Part shown: in pieces, positions 1 through 8,684 of the stretch
How positions within the stretch are numbered: the stretch's first letter is position 1
Layout: each line of letters opens with the position of its first letter
Assembly (NCBI RefSeq): GCF_034424375.1
Contig: NZ_CP139965.1
Span: 4,278,001 to 4,342,000, forward strand
From: Paraburkholderia kururiensis
GTDB taxonomy: Bacteria > Pseudomonadota > Gammaproteobacteria > Burkholderiales > Burkholderiaceae
DNA: 64,000 nt
Reading direction: 5' to 3'
Notes under the pieces: generated by a model
Seen by the model: the letters and a program-made list of their open reading frames with translations, nothing else
The model's database searches: none
Told to the model about the DNA's origin: nothing
Program-made: the position numbers and the translations under genes

Positions 1-731
1 GAGCCCATCCCGCCGATCACCACCACCGCGAACACGGTGATGATCATGGGCTGCCCCATGAGCGGCGACACCTGAATCACGGGTGCAGCGAGCACCCCGG
101 CAAACGCGGCCAATGCCACGCCGAAGCCGTAGGTGAGCGTGACCATCATCGGAACGTTGATGCCGAAGGCCTCCACGAGCTTGGGGTTCTCGGTACCGGC
201 ACGCAGATACGCACCCAACCGCGTACGCTCGATCACGAACCAGGTCACGAAGCACACCGCGAGCGAGGCCACCACGACCCACGCGCGATAGTTCGGCAGG
301 AACATGAAGCCGAGGTTGGTCGCGCCCGAAAGCGCCGACGGCACGTCGTACGGTTGGCCCGACGAGCCGTAGATGGAACGGAACACGCCCTCGATCACGA
401 GCGTGAGCCCGAAGGTGAGCAAGAGCCCGTAGAGATGATCGAGCTTGTAGAGCCAGCGCAGCATAGATCGTTCAATCAGCATGCCGAACACGCCCACCAG
501 CAGCGGCGAGAGCACGAGCATCGCCCAGTACGGCACGTGAAAGTACGCAAGGCCCATCCACGTGAGCATCGCCCCCAGCATGAACAGCGCGCCGTGGGCG
601 AAGTTGATCACGTTGAGCAGCCCGAAGATCACTGCGAGGCCAAGGCTCAGGATCGCGTAGAACGAGCCGTTCACGAGTCCGAGCAACAGCTGGCTCAGCA
701 TCGCCGGCAACGGAATGCCAAAGATTTCCAT
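1..731 (-). CDS. livH: Branched-chain amino acid ABC transporter permease (LivH-type), 3' end outside the window
   Basis: Inner-membrane permease subunit of a high-affinity branched-chain amino acid or related amide importer. The visible 243 residues begin MEIFGIPLPAMLSQ and carry the LivH signature VINFAHGALFMLGA in the first helices, followed by several hydrophobic segments and the conserved EAFGIN loop that contacts the ATPases. The gene is open at the window edge, so the C-terminus and the expected LivM partner lie to the left. It is the last visible gene of the leftward livG-livF-livK-livH unit, 83 bp after livK, and that gap holds a strong hairpin. The start at 731 has a weak AGG-type ribosome site. 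Substrate cannot be read from the sequence; branched-chain amino acids, urea and short amides are all transported by relatives. Confidence 0.88.
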   Translation of the reverse strand, partial: MEIFGIPLPAMLSQLLLGLVNGSFYAILSLGLAVIFGLLNVINFAHGALFMLGAMLTWMGLAYFHVPYWAMLVLSPLLVGVFGMLIERSMLRWLYKLDHLYGLLLTFGLTLVIEGVFRSIYGSSGQPYDVPSALSGATNLGFMFLPNYRAWVVVASLAVCFVTWFVIERTRLGAYLRAGTENPKLVEAFGINVPMMVTLTYGFGVALAAFAGVLAAPVIQVSPLMGQPMIITVFAVVVIGGMG

Positions 732-762
732 TGAACCTGTCGTCCAGATGAGATCGGCGCGA

Positions 763-799
763 AGCGAAGTGCGGCGGCCTCTCGCCGCCGCACTTCGCT
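763..799 (-). promoter_or_regulatory. Intercistronic hairpin between livK and livH
   Basis: Perfect 15-bp inverted repeat: arms AGCGAAGTGCGGCGG (763-777) and its complement (785-799), with a 7-nt loop. It lies just after the livK stop. There is no T-run on either side, so it is not a classical terminator. Such hairpins often protect the upstream mRNA and lower expression of the downstream permease relative to the binding protein; that role is inferred. Confidence 0.6.
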
Positions 800-814
800 C
801 ACGTCCCTATTCCG

Positions 815-2032
815 TTACTTCCACAGCGCGCAGCGCGTCTCCTGCTTCGTCGTGAAGGCCTGCTCGCCCGGAATGGTCGCGACGATCTTGTAGTAGTCCC
901 AAGGCTCTTTCGATTCAGCCGGCGTCTTCACCTGCATGAGGTACATGTCGTGGATCATGCTGCCGTCCTGACGCACGTAGCCCTTCGCGTAGAAGTCGTC
1001 GATCTTCTGCTTCTTGAGCTGCGCCATTACCTTGTCCGAGTCCGTGGAGCCCACTGCTTGCACGGCCTTCAGATACGTCATCGTGGCGGAGTAGTCGGCA
1101 GCCTGCAGGCTCGACGGCATCTTCTTCATCTTGTCGAAGTAGCGCTGCGACCACTTGCGCGAAGCCTCGTCCTTGTTCCAGTACCAGCTGTCGGTCAGCA
1201 CGAGGCCTTGCGTGGTTTCGAGGCCGAGGCTGTGGATGTCGTTGATGAAGATGAGCAGTGCCGCGAGCTTCATCGTCTTCGTGATGCCGAACTCCTTCGC
1301 GGCCTTGATCGAATTGATCGTGTCGCCGCCCGCGTTCGCGAGGCCCAGAATCTGCGCCTTCGACGATTGCGCCTGCAACAGGAACGACGAGAAGTCCGAC
1401 GCCGAGAGCGGATGCCGCACTTCGCCCAACACCTGGCCGCCGTTCGCCTTCACCACGTCGGCGGTGTTCTTTTCGAGCGCCTTGCCGAATGCGTAGTCCG
1501 CCGTGAGGAAGAACCACGTTTTGCCGCCCTGCTTCGTCACGGCCGAACCCGTGCCTTTCGCGAGCGCCGTGGTGTCGTAGGCATAGTGGATGGTGTACGG
1601 CGTGCATTGCTCGTTGGTGAGCGTGTCCGCGCCGGCGCCGATGCTGATGTACACCTTGTGCTTCTCGCCCGCGACCTGGTTCATCGAGAGGCCCGTCGCG
1701 GAATTCGTGCCGCCAATCAGCAGATCGACGCCGTCGCGGTCGAACCATTCGCGCGCACGCGACGCTGCAATGTCGGCCTTGTTCTGATGGTCGGCATACA
1801 CGACCTGGATCGGCTTGCCGTTCACCTTGCCGCCGAAGTCCGCTACCGCCATGCGGATGGCTTCGAGACCCCCCTGGCCGTCGATGTCCACATAGAGTCC
1901 CGACATGTCCGTGATGAAGCCGATCTTCACGGCGTCGTCGGCTGCCCGCGCATTGCCGGCCGCGAACGCGGCACACATCGCGGCCGCGATGCCGATCGAC
2001 GTGAAGCGCGCGAGAGTGCTGTTCTTCTTCAT
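815..2032 (-). CDS. livK: Periplasmic branched-chain amino acid-type substrate-binding protein
   Basis: Periplasmic receptor that delivers the substrate to the LivH-type permease. It is 405 residues with a typical signal peptide (MKKNSTLARF, hydrophobic core, cleavage after ARA near residue 30) and then the type I periplasmic-binding fold (Peripla_BP_6), beginning VKIGFITDMSGLY. The reading frame is open upstream to 2074, but 2032 is preferred: it has an AAGGAG ribosome site and gives a proper signal peptide. It sits between livF and livH in the same orientation, an order found in Burkholderiales LIV operons. The ligand cannot be named; relatives bind Leu/Ile/Val, aromatic acids or amides. 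Confidence 0.87.
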   Translation of the reverse strand: MKKNSTLARFTSIGIAAAMCAAFAAGNARAADDAVKIGFITDMSGLYVDIDGQGGLEAIRMAVADFGGKVNGKPIQVVYADHQNKADIAASRAREWFDRDGVDLLIGGTNSATGLSMNQVAGEKHKVYISIGAGADTLTNEQCTPYTIHYAYDTTALAKGTGSAVTKQGGKTWFFLTADYAFGKALEKNTADVVKANGGQVLGEVRHPLSASDFSSFLLQAQSSKAQILGLANAGGDTINSIKAAKEFGITKTMKLAALLIFINDIHSLGLETTQGLVLTDSWYWNKDEASRKWSQRYFDKMKKMPSSLQAADYSATMTYLKAVQAVGSTDSDKVMAQLKKQKIDDFYAKGYVRQDGSMIHDMYLMQVKTPAESKEPWDYYKIVATIPGEQAFTTKQETRCALWK

Positions 2033-2123
2033 TCCTGTCTCCTTCATTCGTTGCGTTGTGGTTGTGCGAGGCAATCAGGTGGCGCGCCCGGCACGCGGGT
2101 GTCGCCGTGAAGCGGGTTTCGGT

Positions 2124-2882
2124 TCAAACGCCGAGCAGATCGTGCAGCACGGGCATCTTGCTTTCCAGCTCCGCCGCGCCGAAATGCTCGACGATGCGGC
2201 CGTGCTCCATCACGTAGAAGCGGTCCGCGAGCGGCGCCGCGAAACGGAAGTTCTGCTCGACCATCACGATGGTGTAGCCGCGCGCCTTGAGCGCGACGAT
2301 CATGCGCGCGAGCGTCTGCACGATGACCGGCGCAAGCCCTTCCGATATCTCGTCGAGCAGCAGCAGATTCGCGCCCGTCCGCAGAATGCGCGCAACCGCG
2401 AGCATCTGTTGTTCGCCGCCCGACAGGCGCGTGCCCTGGCTCTGCCGGCGCTCCTTGAGATTCGGAAACATCTGGTAGATCTCGTCGAGCGACATGGCGT
2501 GCGCGTGCCGGCTCACGGGCGGCGGCAACAGCAGATTCTCTTCGCACGAGAGGCTCGAAAAAATGCCGCGCTCTTCGGGGCAGTAGCCCACACCGCAATG
2601 CGCGATGCGATGCGTCGCCATGCCGATGGTTTCGCGGCCACCAATCTTGATGGAGCCCGTACGGCGACCCGTCAGACCCATGATGGCGCGCAGCGTCGTG
2701 GTACGGCCTGCGCCGTTGCGGCCAAGCAGCGTCACCACTTCGCCGCGTCCCACGGTGAGATCCACGCCGTGCAGGATGTGCGATTCGCCGTACCAGGCCT
2801 GCAGACCCGCAATGGCGAGCGCGGGCGTGCTTTCGGCCGCGCCGCTCACTTCTGTGTTCTCGCGTTCGGTCACGGTGTTCAT
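2124..2882 (-). CDS. livF: ABC transporter ATP-binding protein LivF-type, Walker A lysine replaced by arginine
   Basis: Cytoplasmic ATPase subunit that partners LivG. 252 residues. It has a Walker A-like GRNGAGRTTT (the P-loop lysine is Arg, codon CGT), a signature LSGGEQQ, Walker B LLLLDE and the switch histidine region (MVEQN). The usual LivF P-loop is GxNGxGKTT. The start ATG overlaps the livG stop (ATGA), implying translational coupling. The substitution is real in this sequence; whether it lowers ATP hydrolysis is not known, and Arg at this site may be common in related LivF proteins. The rest of the protein is full length and ungapped, so it is not a decayed gene. Confidence 0.88.
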   Translation of the reverse strand: MNTVTERENTEVSGAAESTPALAIAGLQAWYGESHILHGVDLTVGRGEVVTLLGRNGAGRTTTLRAIMGLTGRRTGSIKIGGRETIGMATHRIAHCGVGYCPEERGIFSSLSCEENLLLPPPVSRHAHAMSLDEIYQMFPNLKERRQSQGTRLSGGEQQMLAVARILRTGANLLLLDEISEGLAPVIVQTLARMIVALKARGYTIVMVEQNFRFAAPLADRFYVMEHGRIVEHFGAAELESKMPVLHDLLGV

Positions 2883-3658
2883 GCATGTGCTCCGGCAAGC
2901 GCTGCGTCGGCGCTGCCCATGTAGGCCTGCATCACGAGCGGGTTCTTCGACACCTCCGCGTACGCGCCCTCGGCCAGCACCTCGCCGCGTTGCAGGACCG
3001 TGATGGTATCCGAGATGCCGGCGATCACGTTCATGTTGTGTTCCACCATGAGAATGGTGCGGCCCGCCGATACTTTTTTGATCAGCGCCGTGACGCGATC
3101 CACGTCCTCGTGCCCCATGCCTTGCGTCGGCTCGTCGAGCAGCATGAGTTCGGGTTCCATGGCGAGCGTGGTCGCAATTTCGAGTGCGCGCTTGCGACCG
3201 TAGGCAAGTTCTACCGTGCGCACGTCGGCGAAATCGGTCAGGCCGACCTGGGCGAGCAGATCCATCGCGCGATCGTCGAGCTCGCGCAGCGTGCGTTCGC
3301 TCTTCCAGAAATGGAACGTACTGCCGAGCGTGCGCTGCAGTCCCACGCGCACGTTCTGCAACGCCGTCAAATGTGGAAATACCGCGGAAATCTGGAACGA
3401 ACGGATAATGCCGCGCCGCGCGATCTGCGCCGGGCGCTCACGCGTGATGTCGATGCCGTTGAAGACGATCTGCCCCGCGCTGGGTTCGAGAAATTTGGTG
3501 AGCAGGTTGAAGCACGTCGTTTTGCCCGCGCCGTTCGGGCCGATGAGTGCATGAATCGTGCCGCGACGCACGCGCAGGTTCACGCCGTTGACGGCCGTGA
3601 AGCCCTTGAATTCCTTCGTGAGTCCGCGCGTCTCCAGAATCGTGTCGCCGAGAATCAT
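2879..3658 (-). CDS. livG: ABC transporter ATP-binding protein LivG-type
   Basis: Cytoplasmic ATPase subunit of the branched-chain amino acid-type importer. About 259 residues starting MILGDTILETRGLTKEF, with an intact Walker A GPNGAGKTT, signature LAYGRKRALEIA and Walker B LMLLDEPTQGM, plus the MVEHNM switch. The reading frame stays open to 3985, but similarity to the family begins at 3658; an in-frame ATG at 3670 (MEED) is the alternative start. It is the first gene of the leftward livGFKH unit and ends in an ATGA overlap with livF. The 250 bp upstream, before the GMC oxidoreductase stop, should contain the operon promoter, but I see no clear -35/-10 pair. Confidence 0.88.
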   Translation of the reverse strand: MILGDTILETRGLTKEFKGFTAVNGVNLRVRRGTIHALIGPNGAGKTTCFNLLTKFLEPSAGQIVFNGIDITRERPAQIARRGIIRSFQISAVFPHLTALQNVRVGLQRTLGSTFHFWKSERTLRELDDRAMDLLAQVGLTDFADVRTVELAYGRKRALEIATTLAMEPELMLLDEPTQGMGHEDVDRVTALIKKVSAGRTILMVEHNMNVIAGISDTITVLQRGEVLAEGAYAEVSKNPLVMQAYMGSADAALAGAHA

Positions 3659-3911
3659 GTCCTCTTCCATGCGAATGAAGGCGAAGTCTTGTAGACACCT
3701 CGCGCACCGGATTGCGCGAACGCGTGATGACGACCGCACCCCCGTATCGGCCGTGGCGCAGTGCGTGGCTGCGGATGGCAGCGCGGGGCACCGAGCGGCA
3801 TGGCGCCATTGTCTCGCCAATGATGCAGCGCAATCATAGGGATTTGCACTTAGGGCCCGGCGCGTATGCAGCGCGCTCCGCACAGGCGCCGAAATACGCG
3901 TCGCCACGTCG

Positions 3912-5630
3912 TCATGCAACGGACATCGACACGCTTGCCGGCTTCGCTTCGTCGCGCCCCGCGAGTCGTGCACGACGATCCGCACGCAGCATGTCGCTTG
4001 CGCGCTCCGCGATCATCAGCGTCGGCGAGTTGGTGTTGCCCGATGTGATGACGGGCATCACCGATGCATCCACCACGCGTAATCCTTCCACGCCACGCAC
4101 GCGCAAACGGTGGTCCACGACTGAGCCGGGATCGTCGGCGGTGCCCATGCGACACGTGCCGACCGGATGAAAGATCGTGGTGCCCACGTTGCCCGCGGCG
4201 TCCTGCAATTCTTCTTCGGTCTGATACACGAGACCGGGCAGAATTTCGTGCGGACGATATGGCGCGAGCGCGGGTGCGGCCGCGATGCGCCGCGTGAGTC
4301 GAAGCGCGTTGGCCGCGACGTGACGGTCGTAGTCGGTGGACAGATAGTTGGGCGCGATGGCCGGTGCCGCCGCGGCATCGGGCGAAGCGATGTGGACGCT
4401 GCCGCGCGAGGTGGGCCGTAAATGGCACACGGACGCCGTGAACGCGTTGAAGCGATGCAGCGGCTCGCCGAAACGATCGAGCGAAAGCGGCTGCACGTGG
4501 TATTCGAGATCGGGCCGCGTGAGCGACCCATCGGACGGGTCGGACTTCGCGAACGCGCCGAGCTGCGAAGGCGACATCGACATGGGACCGCTCTGGAACA
4601 GCGCGTACTGCATGCCGATCATCAGCTTGCCCCACCAGTGAGCCGATGCCGTATTGAGCGTACGCACGTTCTGCACGCGATACGCCATACGCAACTGGAG
4701 ATGGTCCTGCAGGTTTTCGCCCACGCCGCGCAGGTCGTGCACGACATCGATACCCAGACCTTGCAGTCGCGCACCGTTCCCGATGCCCGACAGTTCGAGC
4801 AATTGCGGCGAGTTCACGGCGCCCGCACTCAGCACGACTTCGCAGCGCGCCTTCGCCGCGTAGCTCACGCCGTCGCCGCGATATTCCACGCCCACGCAGC
4901 GTTTGCCCTCGAACACCACACGCTCGGTGAGCGCGCCCGTGATGATGGTGAGGTTGGGCCGCTTCATCGCGGGACGCAGAAACGCCTTCGATGCGTTCCA
5001 GCGAATGCCGCGCTTCTGGTTCACCTCGAAGTAGCCGACGCCGGTGTTGTCGCCGCGATTGAAGTCGTCGGTCGCGGGGATGCCGGTTTGCTGCGCGGCC
5101 TGCGCGAACGCGTCGAGAATCTTCCACTTCAGGCGCTGCCGTTCCACACGCCATTCGCCGCCTTCACCGTGCCACGTATTCGCGCCGCCGTGATGGTCCT
5201 CGCTGCGGCGAAACACGGGCAGCACTGCATCCCACGACCATGACGGATCGTTCGTGGTGCGTGCCCACTCGTCGTAGTCTTCGCGCTGCCCGCGCATGTA
5301 AATCATGCCGTTGATGGACGAGCTGCCGCCCAGCACACGGCCACGCGGATACGAGAGCGCCCGGCCGTTGAGGCCTGCTTCGGCCTGCGTCTTGTAAAGC
5401 CAGTCGGTACGCGGATTGCCGATGCAGTAGAGGTAGCCCACCGGCACGTGAATCCAGTGGTAATCGTCTTTGCCGCCGGCTTCGAGCAGCAACACGGAGA
5501 CGTCGGGGTCTTCCGTGAGCCGGTTCGCGAGCACGCAGCCCGCGGTGCCAGCGCCCACGATCACGTAATCGAATTCGCCTTCGAGCCGGCGCGGCTCGCT
5601 GCGGCCTGCCGCCGCTTTGGTCTTGTCCAT
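3912..5630 (-). CDS. GMC-family FAD oxidoreductase (choline/alcohol dehydrogenase-like)
   Basis: Flavoprotein oxidising an alcohol; BetA-like choline dehydrogenases and polyethylene-glycol or aromatic alcohol dehydrogenases belong to this family. 572 residues: FAD-binding VIVGAGTAGCVLANRL near the N-terminus, GMC signature 1 around GRVLGGSSSINGM, signature 2 LSAGAVNSPQLLELSGIG, and the C-terminal catalytic pair in HPVGTCRMG and NTNSPTLM. The start at 5630 has a GGAGGAG ribosome site; the upstream extension to 5825 does not look like protein. There are no betB or betI neighbours, so a dedicated choline role is not supported. It is divergent from the LysR gene at 5839, its likely regulator. Confidence 0.88.
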   Translation of the reverse strand: MDKTKAAAGRSEPRRLEGEFDYVIVGAGTAGCVLANRLTEDPDVSVLLLEAGGKDDYHWIHVPVGYLYCIGNPRTDWLYKTQAEAGLNGRALSYPRGRVLGGSSSINGMIYMRGQREDYDEWARTTNDPSWSWDAVLPVFRRSEDHHGGANTWHGEGGEWRVERQRLKWKILDAFAQAAQQTGIPATDDFNRGDNTGVGYFEVNQKRGIRWNASKAFLRPAMKRPNLTIITGALTERVVFEGKRCVGVEYRGDGVSYAAKARCEVVLSAGAVNSPQLLELSGIGNGARLQGLGIDVVHDLRGVGENLQDHLQLRMAYRVQNVRTLNTASAHWWGKLMIGMQYALFQSGPMSMSPSQLGAFAKSDPSDGSLTRPDLEYHVQPLSLDRFGEPLHRFNAFTASVCHLRPTSRGSVHIASPDAAAAPAIAPNYLSTDYDRHVAANALRLTRRIAAAPALAPYRPHEILPGLVYQTEEELQDAAGNVGTTIFHPVGTCRMGTADDPGSVVDHRLRVRGVEGLRVVDASVMPVITSGNTNSPTLMIAERASDMLRADRRARLAGRDEAKPASVSMSVA

Positions 5631-5793
5631 CGTGTCTCGTCTCCTCCGTTGCGCCGCGCCCGGCTGCGTCCTGCTGCATCGGGCTGCATTGGCTGCGGCG
5701 CACGTTCGTGATCGGCATGGCGCAGGTATCTGTCCCACGTCGGCATTGCCGAAGATTCGCCAAGCGTAGCGGCGAAACCGCAGGGCAATCCAA

Positions 5794-5806
5794 TGAGTTA
5801 TGCTCA
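5794..5806. promoter_or_regulatory. Possible LysR operator in the divergent GMC/LysR promoter region
   Basis: Dyad TGAG-N5-CTCA centred 40 bp before the LysR start and about 165 bp before the GMC gene. LysR regulators typically bind such short dyads between divergent genes. This is weak, position-based evidence only. Confidence 0.3.
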
Positions 5807-5838
5807 ACTGCCATATAAGGCGCACTCATATCAGGAAT

Positions 5839-6738
5839 ATGGACCTGACCTTGCTCCGGGCCTTCGTCACCGTGGCACGCGAGGGCAACCTCACGCGTGC
5901 CGCCGTGCATCTGCACCTCACGCAGCCGGCCGTGAGCCTGCAGATCAAGAACCTTCAGGAGACGCTCGGCGTGTCGCTCTTCACGCGCACGTCTCACGGG
6001 CTCGCACTCACGCGCGACGGCCAGGCGCTGTTGCCGCACGCGGAACGCGCGCTCGCGGCAGCTGGCGACGTGCAGCGCGCCGCCGCCACGCTGCGCCACG
6101 AAGTGCGCGGGCGGCTGCGCATCGGCACGATCCTCGACCCCGAATTCCTGCGGCTCGGCGGCTTTCTGAAACCGCTCGTGGAAACGTGGCCGCAGATCGA
6201 GACCGCGCTGCGACACGGCATGTCGGGCTGGGTGCGGGAGCAGGTGCGCTCGAGCGAACTCGACGTCGGCTATTACATCGGGCTGCCTGCCGAAGACGAC
6301 CCGCGCGACGGCAACGTATTTCACGCGGTCACGCTCACGCACTTTCAATACCGCGTGCTGGCACCCGCAGGCTGGAAAGACCGCGTACGCGGCATCCACG
6401 ACTGGCGCGGGCTCGCGGCGTTGCCGTGGATCTGGACGCCGCCCGCATCGGCACATAACAGGCTGCTGACGCGCTGCTTCGCCGAAGCCGGCGTCACGCC
6501 TGTGAAGGTGGCCGAAGTGGACCAGGAGCCGTCCATGCTCGACCTCGTGAAATCGGGCGTCGGCCTTTCGCTCGCGCGTGATGCGACGGCGCTGGCCGAA
6601 GCGCATGCACACGCGCTCACGATCGTGGAAGGCATCACCGTGCCCACGCAGCTCACCTTCATCACGCTTGCCGCACGCGAGCAGGAGCCTGCCATCGCAG
6701 CCGCACTGAAGCTGATCGAAACGCAATGGGCGATATGA
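5839..6738 (+). CDS. LysR-family transcriptional regulator
   Basis: DNA-binding regulator of 299 residues. The N-terminal winged HTH (about residues 1-60) reads MDLTLLRAFVTVAREGNLTRAA in its first part, with the LTQPAVSLQIKNLQ recognition region. The remainder is a type 2 periplasmic-binding-like effector domain. The chosen start, MDLTLLRAF at 5839, has a close AGGA; the frame extends to 5800 but the added residues are not family-like. It is transcribed away from the GMC oxidoreductase, the classical arrangement of a LysR protein and its target. The ligand is unknown; an alcohol or its oxidation product is a reasonable guess from context. Confidence 0.88.
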   Translation: MDLTLLRAFVTVAREGNLTRAAVHLHLTQPAVSLQIKNLQETLGVSLFTRTSHGLALTRDGQALLPHAERALAAAGDVQRAAATLRHEVRGRLRIGTILDPEFLRLGGFLKPLVETWPQIETALRHGMSGWVREQVRSSELDVGYYIGLPAEDDPRDGNVFHAVTLTHFQYRVLAPAGWKDRVRGIHDWRGLAALPWIWTPPASAHNRLLTRCFAEAGVTPVKVAEVDQEPSMLDLVKSGVGLSLARDATALAEAHAHALTIVEGITVPTQLTFITLAAREQEPAIAAALKLIETQWAI

Positions 6739-6969
6739 GCGTCGCTCATGACGTGCGCCGACGATCAAGCCATGAACCGACGTCACGGATTTGCGCCGTA
6801 ACGCCACGGTCACACGGTTTTTGCTAGATTCGACTTTCGCGTTTCCGTCCCCGGCTCGCATCTGTGACTCGCATCGCGCAAGGGTGGCTGTTTCTTTCCG
6901 GCGGCGCCGCGTTGCCTTTGCACGGCCAGCGGCGCCGTTGCTGTTTCATCGACAGACAGGAGCTTCAGC

Positions 6970-7524
6970 ATGGCACGCAACATCGAGATCAAAGCCCGCG
7001 CCCGTGACTTCGAACAGCTGCGCGAGCGCGCCGCGCAATTGACGCCCGAGTCACCGCTGATTTTCCGGCAGCAGGACTTCTTCTACGACGTCCCGCGCGG
7101 TCGTCTCAAGCTGCGCCAGTTCGACGACGGCACGCCCGCGGAGCTGATCTTCTATCAGCGCGACGATCGCGACGGCCCGAAGGCTTCGTACTACACGCGC
7201 AGCCCCGTCACCAATCCCGAGGCCATGCATGCGCTGCTCGCAACGGCACTCACGACGCGCGGCATCGTGACGAAAGAACGCCATGTTTATCTGGTGGGAC
7301 GCACGCGCATTCACCTCGACCGCGTGGACGGGCTCGGCGATTTTGTGGAACTGGAAGTGGTGCTGGGACCGGACGACGACGAGGAAGGCGGCGAAGCGGA
7401 AGCGCACGCCGTGTTCGCGAAGCTCGGCGTGCCGGAAGCGGATCTCGTGGCTGTCGCTTACGTCGATCTGCTCAATGCGGCCGACGACAAACCCGAGCTG
7501 GGCGAGCCGCTCATCGTCGCCTGA
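6970..7524 (+). CDS. CYTH-domain protein (class IV adenylate cyclase / thiamine triphosphatase superfamily)
   Basis: 184-residue single-domain protein of the CYTH (triphosphate tunnel metalloenzyme) superfamily. It opens MARNIEIKARARD, where IEIK is the remnant of the ExExK motif (the first Glu is Asn), followed by KLRQF, LIFYQR, KERHVYLVGRTRIHLDRVDGL and FVELEVVL, the alternating charged strands that line the tunnel. Members hydrolyse triphosphates or make cAMP; which reaction applies here cannot be told. It has an AGGAGC ribosome site and appears monocistronic between the LysR gene and the convergent Lrp gene. Confidence 0.82.
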   Translation: MARNIEIKARARDFEQLRERAAQLTPESPLIFRQQDFFYDVPRGRLKLRQFDDGTPAELIFYQRDDRDGPKASYYTRSPVTNPEAMHALLATALTTRGIVTKERHVYLVGRTRIHLDRVDGLGDFVELEVVLGPDDDEEGGEAEAHAVFAKLGVPEADLVAVAYVDLLNAADDKPELGEPLIVA

Positions 7525-7623
7525 AACGCCGCATGTAGCACGTGGCACGTAGCACAGCAAAACGCGATGACGCGGGCGAGATCCATCATCCCTGATGGCA
7601 CGCGCCGTTTGCGCTTCACGTAT

Positions 7624-8115
7624 TCAGGCGGCGGACAACCCCGGCCCCAGGTGTGCAAGCGGCAGCGGGCCATTGCGCTTGAACGTGGCCAGCACGATGT
7701 TCGAGCGCACGCTGTCCACGCCCGGCACGCGCATGAGTTTCTTCATAACGAAAGAGGAAAGCGCGTTGAGGTCGGGCGCCACGATCCGTAGAAGATAGTC
7801 GGCCTCGCCCACTACCGCGTGGCATTCCAGCACTTCGGGCAGCGTGTCGATCTGTTGCTGAAACTGCTCGATGATCGAATCGCCGTGGTGCTTGAGCTTG
7901 AGGCTCGTGAACGCCGTTACGCCGAGGCCCAGCTTTTCGGGCCGCAGCACGACGCGGTAACCATCGATCACCCCGAGCGTCTCGAGCCGCTGCAACCGCC
8001 GCCCAATCTGCGATGGCGACAGCGGAATCTGTTCGCCGAGTTGCTGATGCGTGGCGCGTCCATAGCGTTGCAAGACCTCGAGAAGCGCAAGATCGAAGTG
8101 ATCCAGTTCAAGCAT
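7624..8115 (-). CDS. Lrp/AsnC-family transcriptional regulator
   Basis: 163 residues: N-terminal HTH (LDHFDLALLEVLQRYGRATHQ onward, with LSPSQIGRRLQRLE as recognition helix) and a C-terminal RAM/AsnC ligand-binding domain (VLECHAVVGEADYLLRIVAPD). Feast/famine regulators of this type sense amino acids. The frame runs on to 8670, but 8115 fits the family length. It is divergent from phhB, and in Burkholderia such a regulator usually sits by the phenylalanine hydroxylase genes, so control of aromatic amino acid catabolism is plausible. Confidence 0.87.
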   Translation of the reverse strand: MLELDHFDLALLEVLQRYGRATHQQLGEQIPLSPSQIGRRLQRLETLGVIDGYRVVLRPEKLGLGVTAFTSLKLKHHGDSIIEQFQQQIDTLPEVLECHAVVGEADYLLRIVAPDLNALSSFVMKKLMRVPGVDSVRSNIVLATFKRNGPLPLAHLGPGLSAA

Positions 8116-8295
8116 GAACGTTCTCCGCGTGTCGTAACGGCTTTTCGCATGAGTATTGCATAAAGCAGCGAGACATCGCGCAGCGTTGCGCTGCCGGCAG
8201 GCCTTGGGCGGGCGGTGGTCCGACGCCATGCCGGCATCCGTGGAAAAATAGCCGAACGCCAGCTTCCCCACGACCCACCCACGAGAGGTGACACG

Positions 8296-8601
8296 ATGAT
8301 CCACAAGCTCACTTCCGAGGAACGCGCCAGTCAGTTCCCGCAGCTCGACGGCTGGCAGGCTATGGCAGGCCGCGACGCCATCCAGCGCAAATTGCGCTTC
8401 GCCGATTTCAACGAGGCCTTCGGCTTCATGACGCGCGTCGCCATCAAAGCCCAGGAGATGGACCATCACCCCGAATGGTTCAACGTCTACAACAGGGTGG
8501 AGATCACGCTGTCCACGCACGAAGCGGGCGGCATCACGGAGCGCGACATCCTCATGGCCAAATTCATCGATTCGATCGCGAAGGGTGCGCAACCTGATTG
8601 A
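8296..8601 (+). CDS. phhB: Pterin-4a-carbinolamine dehydratase
   Basis: Regenerates the tetrahydropterin cofactor of phenylalanine hydroxylase by dehydrating 4a-hydroxytetrahydropterin. 101 residues, the family length, with the hallmark MDHHPEWFNVYNRV and THEAGGIT motifs. The start at 8296 follows a GAGAGGTG ribosome site. The neighbour on the left is the Lrp/AsnC regulator. phhA, usually adjacent in this group, is not present: the divergent intergenic region is only 180 bp and the gene downstream is unrelated. Confidence 0.9.
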   Translation: MIHKLTSEERASQFPQLDGWQAMAGRDAIQRKLRFADFNEAFGFMTRVAIKAQEMDHHPEWFNVYNRVEITLSTHEAGGITERDILMAKFIDSIAKGAQPD

Positions 8602-8684
8602 GCGAAACCATCGCGACGCACGCAGATGCAGGCCAAAAAACGCTGCGGGTGAAAGGATATTGCAGGACAACCGCCATTGGGCCT

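Noticed and set aside
7525..7623. Repeat element GTAGCACGTGGCACGTAGCAC between the CYTH and Lrp genes, seen as a possible array
   Set aside because: Only two imperfect units within about 21 bp; too short to call a repeat family.
8116..8670. Upstream extension of the Lrp/AsnC reading frame
   Set aside because: The extra residues have no family similarity and cover phhB on the other strand; they are a shadow of that gene.
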